A model generated the notes under the pieces. The model was not told the DNA's origin. It did no database searches and saw only the letters and a list, made by a program, of their open reading frames with translations. From Streptomyces atroolivaceus (GTDB lineage Bacteria > Actinomycetota > Actinomycetes > Streptomycetales > Streptomycetaceae): a DNA stretch of 64,000 bases. Both the position numbers and the translations under genes were made by a program. Location of the stretch: contig NZ_JNXG01000017.1 in assembly GCF_000717025.1 (NCBI RefSeq), positions 124,001 through 188,000 of the forward strand, read 5' to 3'. Below are positions 41,885 to 49,781 of this stretch, one piece after another (the first letter of the stretch is position 1; the number at the start of each line of letters is the position of its first letter).

Positions 41885-42745
41885 TCAGCCCTTCAGGCCC
41901 GAGGTGGCCATGCCGTCGATCAGGTACCGCTGGAACGCCACGAAGAAGGCCAGCACCGGGAGCAGGGCCACCAGTGACATGGCGATCATGCCTCCGTAGT
42001 CCGCGACCGCGTCCTGGTCGATGAACATCTTCAGCCCCAGGGAGACGGTGTACTTGTCCGGTTCGTTGAGGTACAGCAGGGGGCCCATGAAGTCGTTCCA
42101 GGCATTGATGAACGTGAAGATCGCGCTGGTGACGAGTGCCGGCCGGCACAGCGGCATGACGATGGACCAGTAGGTCCTCAGGTGGCCGCAGCCGTCCAGC
42201 CGTGCCGCCTCGTCGAGCTCCTTGGGCAGCCCGCGCATGAACTGCACCATGAGGAAGACGAAGAAGGCGTCGGTGGCCAGGTACTTGCCGATCAGCAGCG
42301 GGGTGAAGGTGTTGATCAGTTCCAGTTCCTGGAACAGGACGTACTGCGGAATGATCAGCACGTGGTACGGCAGCAGGAGGGTGCCGATCATGATGGCGAA
42401 CATGACGTTGCGGCCGGCGAACCGCACCTTCGCGAAGGCGTAGGCGGTCAGCGAGCAGGACAGCACCACGCCGACCACGGAACCGACGGCTATGTAGGCC
42501 GAGTTCAGGAAGAACGTCGAGATGGGGATGTCCGCGATGCCCTCGGTGAGCCGGGTGTAGTTGTCGCCGATCGGGTCGGCCGGGAACAGGTCGAGGGCGC
42601 CGATGATCTCGGCACTGGGCTTGAAGGACGCCCCGAGCGTCCACACCACCGGATAGAGGACCACGGCGAGGATGACGAGCGCACCGAGGTGCCAGGCGAG
42701 TGCGCCGGGTCCCCGGCGTCGTACGGCTGCGTACAGGAGACTCAT
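41885..42745 (-). CDS. Carbohydrate ABC transporter permease (MalG/YesQ-like)
   Basis: A 286-aa inner-membrane permease with six predicted segments. The EAA loop that contacts the ATPase reads DEAARLDGCGHLRTYWSIVM (about residues 185-205). The sequence starts MSLLYAAVRRRGPGALAWHL. ATG at 42745 overlaps the previous permease stop (ATGA). Substrate is inferred from context (rhamnogalacturonan oligosaccharides). Confidence 0.93.
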   Translation of the reverse strand: MSLLYAAVRRRGPGALAWHLGALVILAVVLYPVVWTLGASFKPSAEIIGALDLFPADPIGDNYTRLTEGIADIPISTFFLNSAYIAVGSVVGVVLSCSLTAYAFAKVRFAGRNVMFAIMIGTLLLPYHVLIIPQYVLFQELELINTFTPLLIGKYLATDAFFVFLMVQFMRGLPKELDEAARLDGCGHLRTYWSIVMPLCRPALVTSAIFTFINAWNDFMGPLLYLNEPDKYTVSLGLKMFIDQDAVADYGGMIAMSLVALLPVLAFFVAFQRYLIDGMATSGLKG

Positions 42746-43737
42746 CGGCCGCCCTCCTCGTAGTGCACCCAGCGCTTCTGGGACCAGAACAGCACGGCGG
42801 TGACCAGGCCGACCGCGACCAGCAGCAGCCATCCCATGGCCGAGGCGAAGCCCATGCGGCTGTTCACGAAGCCTTGTTCGTACAGGTAACAGGTGTAGAC
42901 GAGCGTCGCGTCGGCCGGACCGCAGCTGCCGTTGCTGACGATGTAGGCCGAGCCGAAGATCTGGAAGGAGTGGATGGTCTCCAGCAGGACGTTGAAGAAC
43001 AGCACCGGCGAGATCATCGGCAGCGTGATGTGGAAGAACCTGCGCCAGGGGCCGGCGCCGTCCACCTCGGCCGCTTCGTACAGCTCCCGCGGGACCTGCT
43101 TGAGGCCGGCCAGGAAGATGACCATCGGCGCGCCGAACTGCCAGACGGTGAGGGCGATCAACGCGTAGATGATCATCGAGGGGTCGCCGATCCAGCCGCC
43201 GACCTCGACGCCGAACACCTTCTGCGTACGGTCGACGATCGCGTCGTCCGAGAACAGCGCGCGCCAGACGATGGCCGCCGAGACGCTCGCGCCGATCAGG
43301 GACGGGGCGTAGAAGGCGGCACGGTAGAAGGACTGACCCCACCGCTTCTGGGCGAGCAGCATGGCGACGGCGAGCGCCGCGGCCAGCTTGATCGGGGTGC
43401 CGATCAGCACGTACCAGGAGGTGACCTCGACCGACTGGCGCCAGCGGGGGTCCGCGAACATGTCGGTGAAGTTCTGGAGGCCGATCCAGCGGGGCGCCTC
43501 GAAGAGGTTGTACTCGGTGAACGACAGGTACAGCGAGAACACCATCGGCCCGGCGATCAGGAACAGGAAGCCCGCGATCCAGGGCGACATGAACAGGTAG
43601 CCGGCCACGTTCTCGCGACGGTTCCGCCGCTCCGGGGCGGCGGGCGGCGCGTTTCCTCCGGGACCGTTCCTCTTGGCGACGGAGCGGCCGTCCCCGGCGT
43701 CGAGCTCGCCCGGGGAGGTGTGGATGTGAGTCACCAC
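42742..43737 (-). CDS. Carbohydrate ABC transporter permease (MalF/YesP-like)
   Basis: A 331-aa inner-membrane permease. A hydrophilic N-terminus (1-45, Gly/Pro/Asn/Arg-rich) precedes six helices starting GYLFMSPWIAGFLFLIAGPM. The EAA loop reads YEAAEVDGAGPWRRFFHITL (about 230-250). The start is GTG at 43737, 7 bp after the binding-protein stop, with GAGAGG as ribosome site. It pairs with the downstream permease to form the importer membrane core. No ATPase gene is present in the operon. Confidence 0.93.
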   Translation of the reverse strand: MVTHIHTSPGELDAGDGRSVAKRNGPGGNAPPAAPERRNRRENVAGYLFMSPWIAGFLFLIAGPMVFSLYLSFTEYNLFEAPRWIGLQNFTDMFADPRWRQSVEVTSWYVLIGTPIKLAAALAVAMLLAQKRWGQSFYRAAFYAPSLIGASVSAAIVWRALFSDDAIVDRTQKVFGVEVGGWIGDPSMIIYALIALTVWQFGAPMVIFLAGLKQVPRELYEAAEVDGAGPWRRFFHITLPMISPVLFFNVLLETIHSFQIFGSAYIVSNGSCGPADATLVYTCYLYEQGFVNSRMGFASAMGWLLLVAVGLVTAVLFWSQKRWVHYEEGGR

Positions 43738-43744
43738 GGTCCTC

Positions 43745-45031
43745 TCAGTTCGAGGCGAGGGCGGTCTTCGCCTCGGAGAAGAACTGCTTCACGGAGTCCT
43801 TCGGCGAGGTCTTGCCCAGGGCCAGGTCGGCACCGATGCGCAGGAAGGCCGCCTCGATGACGTCCGCGCCGGCCGGGTGCGGGGTGATGGGCTCCAGGAC
43901 ACCCGCGTCGGCGATCGCGGTCTCGTACGCGCCGATGGCCTTGCTGGGGGCGTCGGCGGGCTGGTAGGCCTCGAACTGCGCGGTGGTGGCGGGCACGCCG
44001 CGGTCGTATCCCATGATCCGGGCGACCTCGGGGTCGTGGGTCATGAAGCTGATGAAGGTCGCCACCTCGGCGGGGTGCTTGGTCCGCGCCGTGCCGCTCA
44101 GCATCAGCGAACCCAGGTACTGTCCGGTCTTCTTGCCGTCGGTGCTCGGGATGGGCGCGAGGCCGTAGCTGCTCCTGCCCTCCGCGCTGTAGCGGACCGA
44201 GAAGTTGTCCCAGGTGAACTCTCCGGCGGACAGGCCCTTGGCGGTCGCCGACGCGGGCTTGATCTGCTCGACCTTGCCGGGGTCGGCGTAGAGCCCCGAC
44301 TTGACCCGCTCGAGGGCTTCGGTCCAGTACGGCAGCAGCTCGGCCTCGCCGAACCCCATGCCGTCCTCGCTGAAGAAGGCCTTGCCGTTCTGGCGCAGGA
44401 TCAGGTCGTAGAGGTACATCACGCCGTGCGGTCCGGCGTCACCGGCGATCTTCTGACCGCTCTTGATCTTCTGCAGGCCGGCGAGCCAGTCGTCCCACGT
44501 CCAGCCGATCTCGGGCGTGATGCCCGCCTTCTCGTACACCTTCTCGTCGATGACGAGCGCCATCGAGTTGCTGCCGACCGGCACACCGAGCAGCTTGCCG
44601 TCGATCTCGGCGAACTTCTCCAGCCCGGAGCGGAAGCCGCCGAGGTCGAGGTTGCCCTTCTCCACCTGGGGGCTGAGGTCGAGGAGGACGTTCTTCGCCT
44701 CGTACTTGCGCAGGAAGGTCACGGCGTTCTGGATGACGTCGGGAGGGTTGCCACCGGCCGCCTGGGTGTTGAACTTCTTCCAGAAGTCCGGGTACTGCTG
44801 GAAGTCGGTCTTCACCTTGATCTTCGGGTGCTTCTTCTCGAAGAGACCCACGCACTGCTGGATCTTCTTTGCGCGGTCGTCGGCGCCCCACCAGGAGTGC
44901 CGGATGGTGACCGGACCGCCGGAACCGCTGCCACCCGAGCCGCAGCCGGCCGCGGTCAGTCCGAGACCGGCCGCAGAGAGGCCGGCCAGCCTCAGCAGCT
45001 GCCGCCTGTCCATGCCGTTGTTTTGAGACAT
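43745..45031 (-). CDS. Extracellular sugar-binding lipoprotein of an ABC importer
   Basis: A 428-aa solute-binding protein. The N-terminus has a twin-arginine-like DRRQLLRLAG followed by a lipobox (LGLTAAGCGSGG, Cys about residue 30), so it is a lipoprotein, perhaps exported by Tat. The mature part (IRHSWWGADDRAKKIQQCVG, WTWDDWLAGLQKI) is family 1-type binding protein sequence. The frame extends upstream to 45112, but ATG at 45031 starts at the signal peptide. It is the first gene of the operon; a 12-bp LacI-type half-palindrome lies 23 bp upstream. Confidence 0.93.
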   Translation of the reverse strand: MSQNNGMDRRQLLRLAGLSAAGLGLTAAGCGSGGSGSGGPVTIRHSWWGADDRAKKIQQCVGLFEKKHPKIKVKTDFQQYPDFWKKFNTQAAGGNPPDVIQNAVTFLRKYEAKNVLLDLSPQVEKGNLDLGGFRSGLEKFAEIDGKLLGVPVGSNSMALVIDEKVYEKAGITPEIGWTWDDWLAGLQKIKSGQKIAGDAGPHGVMYLYDLILRQNGKAFFSEDGMGFGEAELLPYWTEALERVKSGLYADPGKVEQIKPASATAKGLSAGEFTWDNFSVRYSAEGRSSYGLAPIPSTDGKKTGQYLGSLMLSGTARTKHPAEVATFISFMTHDPEVARIMGYDRGVPATTAQFEAYQPADAPSKAIGAYETAIADAGVLEPITPHPAGADVIEAAFLRIGADLALGKTSPKDSVKQFFSEAKTALASN

Positions 45032-45053
45032 AGCTCGCCCCCAGCGTTCGCAT

Positions 45054-45075
45054 TGAATCGTTTTAGAAAGCGCTT
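45054..45075 (-). promoter_or_regulatory. Candidate LacI-type operators in front of the pectin importer operon
   Basis: TGAATCGTTTTA (45054-45065) matches 10 of 12 positions of the palindrome TGAATCGATTCA found at 49104. It is followed by AAGCGCTT (45068-45075), another common LacI-family core. A TTTGAC -35-like box lies at 45082-45087 on the minus strand. A LacI-family gene is 3 kb away. Confidence 0.55.
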
Positions 45076-45217
45076 GCTGGGTCAAAGTAAGGAGCAGCAC
45101 CGGGCGCGTCAACGGTTAGGACGAAATTCCGGCGGCCTGACGACGGGCCGAACACTCGGGGCGGGCCGCACGGCCCGGCGGCGCCACGGACAAGACTTCC
45201 GGGGACACACGGAAACG

Positions 45218-45258
45218 CCGATGGCCCGGAAGCTTCTGAGAAGCTTCCGGGCCATCGG
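45218..45258 (-). terminator. Terminator downstream of tRNA-Val copy 2
   Basis: Perfect 18-bp arms (45218-45235 and 45241-45258) with a 5-nt loop, 8 bp past the tRNA 3' end on the minus strand. Confidence 0.85.
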
Positions 45259-45265
45259 TCCGGGG

Positions 45266-45337
45266 TGGGCGATACTGGGTTCGAACCAGTGACCTCTTCG
45301 GTGTGAACGAAGCGCTCTCCCACTGAGCTAATCGCCC
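45266..45337 (-). tRNA. tRNA-Val (anticodon CAC), copy 2
   Basis: Identical in all 72 positions to copy 1 at 35403-35474, with the same anticodon loop TTCACAC. CCA is not encoded. Identity stops within 3 bp on either side. Confidence 0.96.
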
Positions 45338-45391
45338 CGGCGCACGGCATACATTACCCCATGTCAGCGGCGCCCCAGGACCATCACCGGG

Positions 45392-45847
45392 TCACTGGTC
45401 GATCTTCCACGGCATCACTATGCCGAACTTCCAGACGTAGATCCCCACCAGCACCGCGATGATCACGAGTCCCAGCGTGGTGAGGATGATGTTGCGCCGC
45501 CGGACCTTCGGGTCGAGGGCGCGCTGGGCGGCTTCGGTGACCTTGCGCCGCGTCCAGCGCAGGACGAGCTGGGCCCAGACGAACTCGGTCGCCCAGATCG
45601 CCATACCACCGAAGATCACCAGCCATCCGGGCCCCGGCAGCACCAGCATCAGGACGCCCGCGACGACCACGGCCAGACCGACCACGAAGATCCCGACCTG
45701 CCAGCTCAGATGAAGCACCCTCGATTGCTTGATGAACCCGGGCGCGCGCGACCCCAGCTCGCGCTCCGCCGCCTGCTCGTCCCCCGCAGCGGACTCAGGG
45801 GCCACCGTGGCGGTGACCTCTCTCCGCTCGTCACTCTCCGCGTTCAT
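45392..45847 (-). CDS. TIGR02611-like membrane protein
   Basis: A 151-aa membrane protein with an acidic cytoplasmic N-terminus (MNAESDERREVTATVAPESA). Two helices (VGIFVVGLAVVVAGVLMLVL and LTTLGLVIIAVLVGIYVW) flank the motif PGPGWLVIFGGMAIWATEFV, characteristic of this actinobacterial family. Its function is unknown. The start is ATG at 45847, divergent from ssgB. Confidence 0.82.
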   Translation of the reverse strand: MNAESDERREVTATVAPESAAGDEQAAERELGSRAPGFIKQSRVLHLSWQVGIFVVGLAVVVAGVLMLVLPGPGWLVIFGGMAIWATEFVWAQLVLRWTRRKVTEAAQRALDPKVRRRNIILTTLGLVIIAVLVGIYVWKFGIVMPWKIDQ

Positions 45848-45952
45848 GGAGCCCAACCTACCGGAACCGCGAGCGTCACCGGAATGGGCGAATGACCTAA
45901 AGTTACACACCGCTGGACGAGCGACCTGAAGCATCACAAATAGGTCAGAGGG

Positions 45953-45976
45953 GTTTACAACGCCACCGTAGGTGGC
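45953..45976 (+). promoter_or_regulatory. Candidate ssgB promoter with inverted repeat
   Basis: A GTTTAC box (45953-45958) precedes a perfect 6-bp inverted repeat GCCACC-GTA-GGTGGC (45962-45976), about 62 bp before the ssgB ATG. ssgB is known to be under the stress sigma factor SigH, whose -35 is GTTT-like. The -10 match here is weak. Confidence 0.35.
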
Positions 45977-46037
45977 ATGTCGATTTCGCCGACGTGCGAA
46001 TCCCCGAGCGCACACTGAGCGAAAGGCCCTGGCGCTT

Positions 46038-46451
46038 ATGAACACCACGGTCAGCTGCGAGCTGCACCTGCGCCTCGTTGTGTCGAGCGAGTCCTCACTG
46101 CCTGTACCAGCGGGCCTGCGGTATGACACGGCCGATCCCTATGCCGTGCACGCCACCTTCCACACCGGAGCGGAGGAGACGGTCGAATGGGTTTTCGCCC
46201 GTGACCTCCTTGCCGAGGGGCTGCACCGGCCCACCGGCACCGGAGACGTCCGCGTCTGGCCATCTCGGAGTCACGGCCAAGGCGTCGTCTGCATCGCACT
46301 GAGCTCCCCGGAGGGCGAAGCCCTGCTGGAAGCCCCGGCGAGGGCTCTGGAGTCGTTCCTGAAGAGGACCGACGCCGCGGTCCCGCCCGGTACCGAGCAC
46401 CGTCACTTCGACCTCGATACGGAGCTCTCACACATCCTGGCAGAGAGCTGA
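46038..46451 (+). CDS. ssgB: Sporulation-specific cell division protein SsgB
   Basis: A 137-aa SALP-family protein that positions the FtsZ ring in sporulating aerial hyphae of Streptomyces. The sequence starts MNTTVSCELHLRLVVSSESS and continues DPYAVHATFHTGAEETVEWV and VWPSRSHGQGVVCIALSSPE, a highly conserved SsgB hallmark. ATG at 46038 is preferred over the upstream in-frame ATG at 45972. This gene is the best marker that the host is a morphologically complex actinomycete. Confidence 0.96.
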   Translation: MNTTVSCELHLRLVVSSESSLPVPAGLRYDTADPYAVHATFHTGAEETVEWVFARDLLAEGLHRPTGTGDVRVWPSRSHGQGVVCIALSSPEGEALLEAPARALESFLKRTDAAVPPGTEHRHFDLDTELSHILAES

Positions 46452-46470
46452 GCCAGGCCGACAGCTGCGG

Positions 46471-46499
46471 GACGCCGTCCGACTCGGGGAGACGGCGTC
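46471..46499 (+). terminator. Terminator downstream of ssgB
   Basis: Nine-base arms (46471-46479 and 46491-46499) with an 11-nt loop, 19 bp past the ssgB stop. Confidence 0.55.
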
Positions 46500-46852
46500 G
46501 CGCGGACAACCTCATAGGGCAGGCACCGGCGCCGTCGCCGCGGAACCCACCGCGGTCGGCGGCGTCGGTGCGCGCGGCCCCCGGCCCTGCTGGCCCGAGA
46601 CCGGCGGCCGAGGACTGATGGCCGGAGACAGGCGTCACAGGCGCCTCATTCGCATCATGCACCCCACGGCTACCTCCGGAATCGCCCCCGGAGGCCTCAG
46701 GAGGCCTCGCAGGATCCGGCAGGGCCGTCCGGCCAGGAAAAGGGGCCACCTCCTCGTCCTGAGCCCGTACCCGGCCCTGAGCGCGTCCGCCGAGCCAGTA
46801 GAGTCAGCCCGCATCGGTGGACGCCCGTCCGCCGGAGGCCAGGGAGCAAAGC
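46500..46852. other. Intergenic region between ssgB and the CGNR gene
   Basis: About 350 bp with open frames on both strands but no supported gene, RNA or repeat. It should contain the promoter of the CGNR gene. Confidence 0.4.
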
Positions 46853-47410
46853 GTGCTGATCCCACACGACACCCGGATCGCCCTAGAAACGGTGGTCGAT
46901 CTGGTGAACACCGCACCGGAGAGCGACACGGGCGACGGGCTCGCGGACATCGCAGCCCTCTACGGCTTCGCGGAACGCCACGACATCAGCGGCGTCGGCG
47001 TCCTGGGCGAGAAGGACCTGCGAGCCGTGCAGGACGTCCGGAGCCGGTTCGCCGAGGTCTTCGCGGCACCGGACGCCCGCACCGCCGCGGACCTCGTCAA
47101 CACCCTGGTGGCGGCGGCAGGCACCACACCGCAGCTCACGAACCACGACGGCTACGACTGGCACGTCCACTACTTCGCGCCGGACGCCTCGATCGCGGAC
47201 CACCTCGCGGCCGACTGCGGCATGGCCCTGGCCTTCATCGTGGTGGCGGGCGAACAGGAACGTCTGCGCCGTTGCGAGGCCCCGGACTGCCGGGACGCCT
47301 TCGTCGACCTGTCGCGCAACCGTTCCCGCCGCTACTGCTCGAGCCGCACCTGCGGCAACCGGCTCCATGTCGCCGCGTACCGGGCCCGGCGCCGGGAAGC
47401 GGCAGGCTGA
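46853..47410 (+). CDS. CGNR zinc-finger (ABATE-type) protein
   Basis: A 185-aa probable regulator. The N-terminal ABATE domain (TVVDLVNTAPESDTGDGLAD, residues about 12-130) precedes a C-terminal treble-clef CGNR zinc finger: RRCEAPDCRDAFVDLS, then RRYCSSRTCGNRLHV. The family is thought to bind DNA in response to stress, but targets are unknown. The start is GTG at 46853 with AGGGAG upstream. Confidence 0.88.
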   Translation: MLIPHDTRIALETVVDLVNTAPESDTGDGLADIAALYGFAERHDISGVGVLGEKDLRAVQDVRSRFAEVFAAPDARTAADLVNTLVAAAGTTPQLTNHDGYDWHVHYFAPDASIADHLAADCGMALAFIVVAGEQERLRRCEAPDCRDAFVDLSRNRSRRYCSSRTCGNRLHVAAYRARRREAAG

Positions 47411-47492
47411 ACCACCGGCGCGCCCGCCGGGCGCCGGCGCGCAGGAGGGGGACGGCCCTGCGGTGTGGTGGGAACCCGGACCGGGCGGCCGC

Positions 47493-47648
47493 TCACAGGA
47501 GGAAGAGATCGTGCAGGGCTGCCATCAGCAGCAGGCCACCGACGACCGTCAGAAAGATCATCAGCGGCGGCTGGGAAAGCGCGAAGAGGCAGCCACGAGG
47601 CTCTTCGGCGGGGGGTGCGGGGGCGTCGCCCCGGGATGTGTCCACCAT
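47493..47648 (-). CDS. Small single-pass membrane protein (51 aa)
   Basis: The reading frame starts MVDTSRGDAPAPPAEEPRGC, then one hydrophobic helix (PPLMIFLTVVGGLLLMAALH) and a short LFLL tail ending at TGA 47493-47495. The ATG is at 47648 with a weak ribosome site. Composition and length suggest a real small inner-membrane protein. Nothing is known of its function. It lies opposite the end of the CGNR gene. Confidence 0.6.
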   Translation of the reverse strand: MVDTSRGDAPAPPAEEPRGCLFALSQPPLMIFLTVVGGLLLMAALHDLFLL

Positions 47649-47850
47649 CTCGTAGTGATCATGACGCAGAGCGGCCCCTGTTGGCGATCAACAGAGCCTT
47701 TCACAAGGCGAGTTCACTCACTCCGGGATGAACGGAATCGCTCCCGCGTCCGAAGACGCACAGCGCGTTCGCCCTGCGGGTCTCCAGCCGGTGCGTCCGG
47801 CCATGCGGACCCACCCTGCGCGGGCGCCGGCCCCGGCCCCTCCGGGGAGG

Positions 47851-48870
47851 TCAGCGCGGGGCCGCGCTGGAGGCGCGTACGACCAGTTCCGGCTGGAGCA
47901 CCACGCTCCGGTGGCGGTGACTGCCGTCCTCGTCCTCCGCTTCCTCCAGGAGCAGCTCGGCCGCCATCCTGCCCATCACCACGGCCGGCTGCCGGACCGA
48001 GGTGAGGGGTACGGCGGCGGCCGCGGCGAACTCGATGTCGTCGTAGCCGACGATGGCGACGTCCTGGGGCACCCGCACTCCGGCGGCGTACAGCGACTGC
48101 AGGACGCCGAGCGCCAGCAGGTCGTTGGCGCAGAACACGGCGGTCGGCCGGGGTACGAGGCCGAGCAGCCTGGCCCCGGCGTCGCGGCCCGCCGCCACGT
48201 CCAGGCGGTCGGAGGGGATCTCGACGAGCGCCTCGGGGCCGAGCCCCGCCTCGGCGAGCGCCGCCAGGGCACCCTCGCGGCGGTCCCTGATCTGATGGAG
48301 ATCACCGGGCCCGCTCACATAGGCGACGGAACGGTGGCCGGCCGAGACGAGGTGCCCGACGGCCAGCATGCCTCCGCGTACGTCGTCCACGGAGACGGCG
48401 CAGCTGTCCTTGGACGACGCCACCCGGTCGACCAGCACGTGCGGGATCCGGTGCCGGGCGAAGGCTTCGAGGTTGCCGCCGGTGGCGTCGGCCGGGGTGA
48501 CCAGTACCCCGCAGACCCGCTGCTCGGCGAAGAGGCCGAGATACTCGGCCTCCTCCTCCTGGCTCTGGCCGCTGTTGCAGACCATCACGCCGAGCCCGGC
48601 CTCCCGGGCCGCACGCTCCGCGCCGCGGGCGATGTCGACGAAGAAGGGGTTGCCCATGTCGAGCACGAGCAGAGCCATGATGCGGCTGCGGCCCGCCCGG
48701 AGCTGCCTGGCCGACTCGCTGCGTACGTAACCGAGTTCCTCGATCGCCGCCAGCACGCGGGCCCGGGTGTCCGGAAGCACCGCCTCGGGGCGGTTGATCA
48801 CATTGGAGACCGTGCCCACCGAGACTCCGGCCTGCCGGGCCACGTCCTTGATCCCTGCCACACGCCCCAC
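47851..48870 (-). CDS. LacI-family transcriptional regulator
   Basis: A 339-aa regulator. The N-terminal helix-turn-helix reads GIKDVARQAGVSVGTVSNVI (residues about 5-24), followed by the LacI hinge (ARQLRAGRSRIMALLVLDMG). The ligand-binding domain includes DMGNPFFVDIARGAERAARE and IVGYDDIEFAAAAAVPLTSV. GTG at 48870 is chosen; an in-frame TTG at 48990 would add a Gly/Pro-rich extension and sits on top of an operator palindrome. It is a candidate controller of the pectin operon 3-10 kb away and of its own gene. Confidence 0.92.
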   Translation of the reverse strand: MGRVAGIKDVARQAGVSVGTVSNVINRPEAVLPDTRARVLAAIEELGYVRSESARQLRAGRSRIMALLVLDMGNPFFVDIARGAERAAREAGLGVMVCNSGQSQEEEAEYLGLFAEQRVCGVLVTPADATGGNLEAFARHRIPHVLVDRVASSKDSCAVSVDDVRGGMLAVGHLVSAGHRSVAYVSGPGDLHQIRDRREGALAALAEAGLGPEALVEIPSDRLDVAAGRDAGARLLGLVPRPTAVFCANDLLALGVLQSLYAAGVRVPQDVAIVGYDDIEFAAAAAVPLTSVRQPAVVMGRMAAELLLEEAEDEDGSHRHRSVVLQPELVVRASSAAPR

Positions 48871-48972
48871 TTGCCCTGCCCCACTGATGTCGGCCGCCGT
48901 GCTTCGGCGCCGGGTCCCTGGCCCACGGACGGACGGACGGCCCGTCCCACCGCCGCCCGGACCGCGTCCGTC

Positions 48973-48994
48973 CGGATTGAATTGTTTCAATCCG
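48973..48994 (-). promoter_or_regulatory. Palindromic operator candidate upstream of the lacI-type gene
   Basis: CGGATTGAA (48973-48981), a 4-nt spacer TTGT, and TTCAATCCG (48986-48994) form a perfect 9-bp inverted repeat, 103-124 bp upstream of the regulator start. Its core TGAATTGTTTCA resembles the sites at 45054 and 49104. Confidence 0.6.
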
Positions 48995-49099
48995 TTCGGG
49001 ACGCTAACCGCATGCGCGGGATACCGTCAAGGTCGAGGCGATGGGACCTGAATATACCGAGGCGCGGCGCCCATCCGGGCTCCCCGACTCCCCGCGAAA

Positions 49100-49119
49100 G
49101 GTATGAATCGATTCACACC
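49100..49119. promoter_or_regulatory. Second palindromic LacI-type operator candidate
   Basis: GGTATGAATCGATTCACACC is a 20-bp palindrome with a single mismatched pair and a perfect TGAATCGATTCA core (49104-49115), 230 bp upstream of the regulator start. The central CG is typical of LacI-family operators. Confidence 0.6.
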
Positions 49120-49162
49120 GCCTGGTCCGCGCCGTCGGCGGACGGACCGCGTCGGGAGGCCG

Positions 49163-49627
49163 TCAGATCCCGTGCTTCTTCAGGATGGCCTCGATGTCAC
49201 TGAAGTCGTCACCGGGAGCGGCCGCCTGCTGCGGCTTCTTCTTCGGCCTGTCCTGCGCCTGCGGGGCAGCCGCGCCGGCCCCGGATGTCAGCGTGGGCGA
49301 CGCGGCGCCAGGCGCCACCGCGGCGCCCCGCCCGGCGGCCCGGGCGGCCTTGCGCTCCTTGCGGGTCGAGCCACTGCGGCGCTCCACGGCCCGCGTGGTC
49401 ATGAAGAGCAGCCAGGCCGCGGCCAGCAGACCGAAGCCGATCCAGACGCTCGGCTTGAACACGATGCCCGCCACCCACTCGACCACGCCGGTCATCACCA
49501 GGCCGACGGGCACCAGTGAGTAGGCGGCGATCCGGGTCGCCGTGAGGAACCGCTTTCGGTACGCGGTGATGGCGGCGATGCCCAAACCGGCCGCCGACAC
49601 CGCGGAACAGATGGTCTCGGCAAGCAT
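49163..49627 (-). CDS. Membrane protein of unknown function
   Basis: A 154-aa protein conserved in Streptomyces. Two hydrophobic segments (LAETICSAVSAAGLGIAAIT and RIAAYSLVPVGLVMTGVVEW), a third (VWIGFGLLAAAWLLFMTTRA), then a basic and Ala/Pro/Gln-rich linker, and a C-terminal tail DDFSDIEAILKKHGI that looks conserved and perhaps functional. ATG at 49627 is chosen over an upstream GTG at 49675. Function is unknown. Confidence 0.75.
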   Translation of the reverse strand: MLAETICSAVSAAGLGIAAITAYRKRFLTATRIAAYSLVPVGLVMTGVVEWVAGIVFKPSVWIGFGLLAAAWLLFMTTRAVERRSGSTRKERKAARAAGRGAAVAPGAASPTLTSGAGAAAPQAQDRPKKKPQQAAAPGDDFSDIEAILKKHGI

Positions 49628-49781
49628 CGGGGCCTCCAGCTGTCGGGATACGTCCCTTCCATCCTGCACCGGCAACGGCCGCAGGGGCCACGGTGCGGGT
49701 CCACATCAGGGACTTCTCAGGGCCGTGGTCGTCCCCAGGTCCCGATTGGGAGGGCCCGGTCCCGCCTGAAAGACTGATGCC

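Noticed and set aside
35403..45337. A prophage or integrative element at the tRNA-Val genes
   Set aside because: No integrase, excisionase, phage or transfer gene lies between or beside the tRNA copies; only the direct repeats are present.
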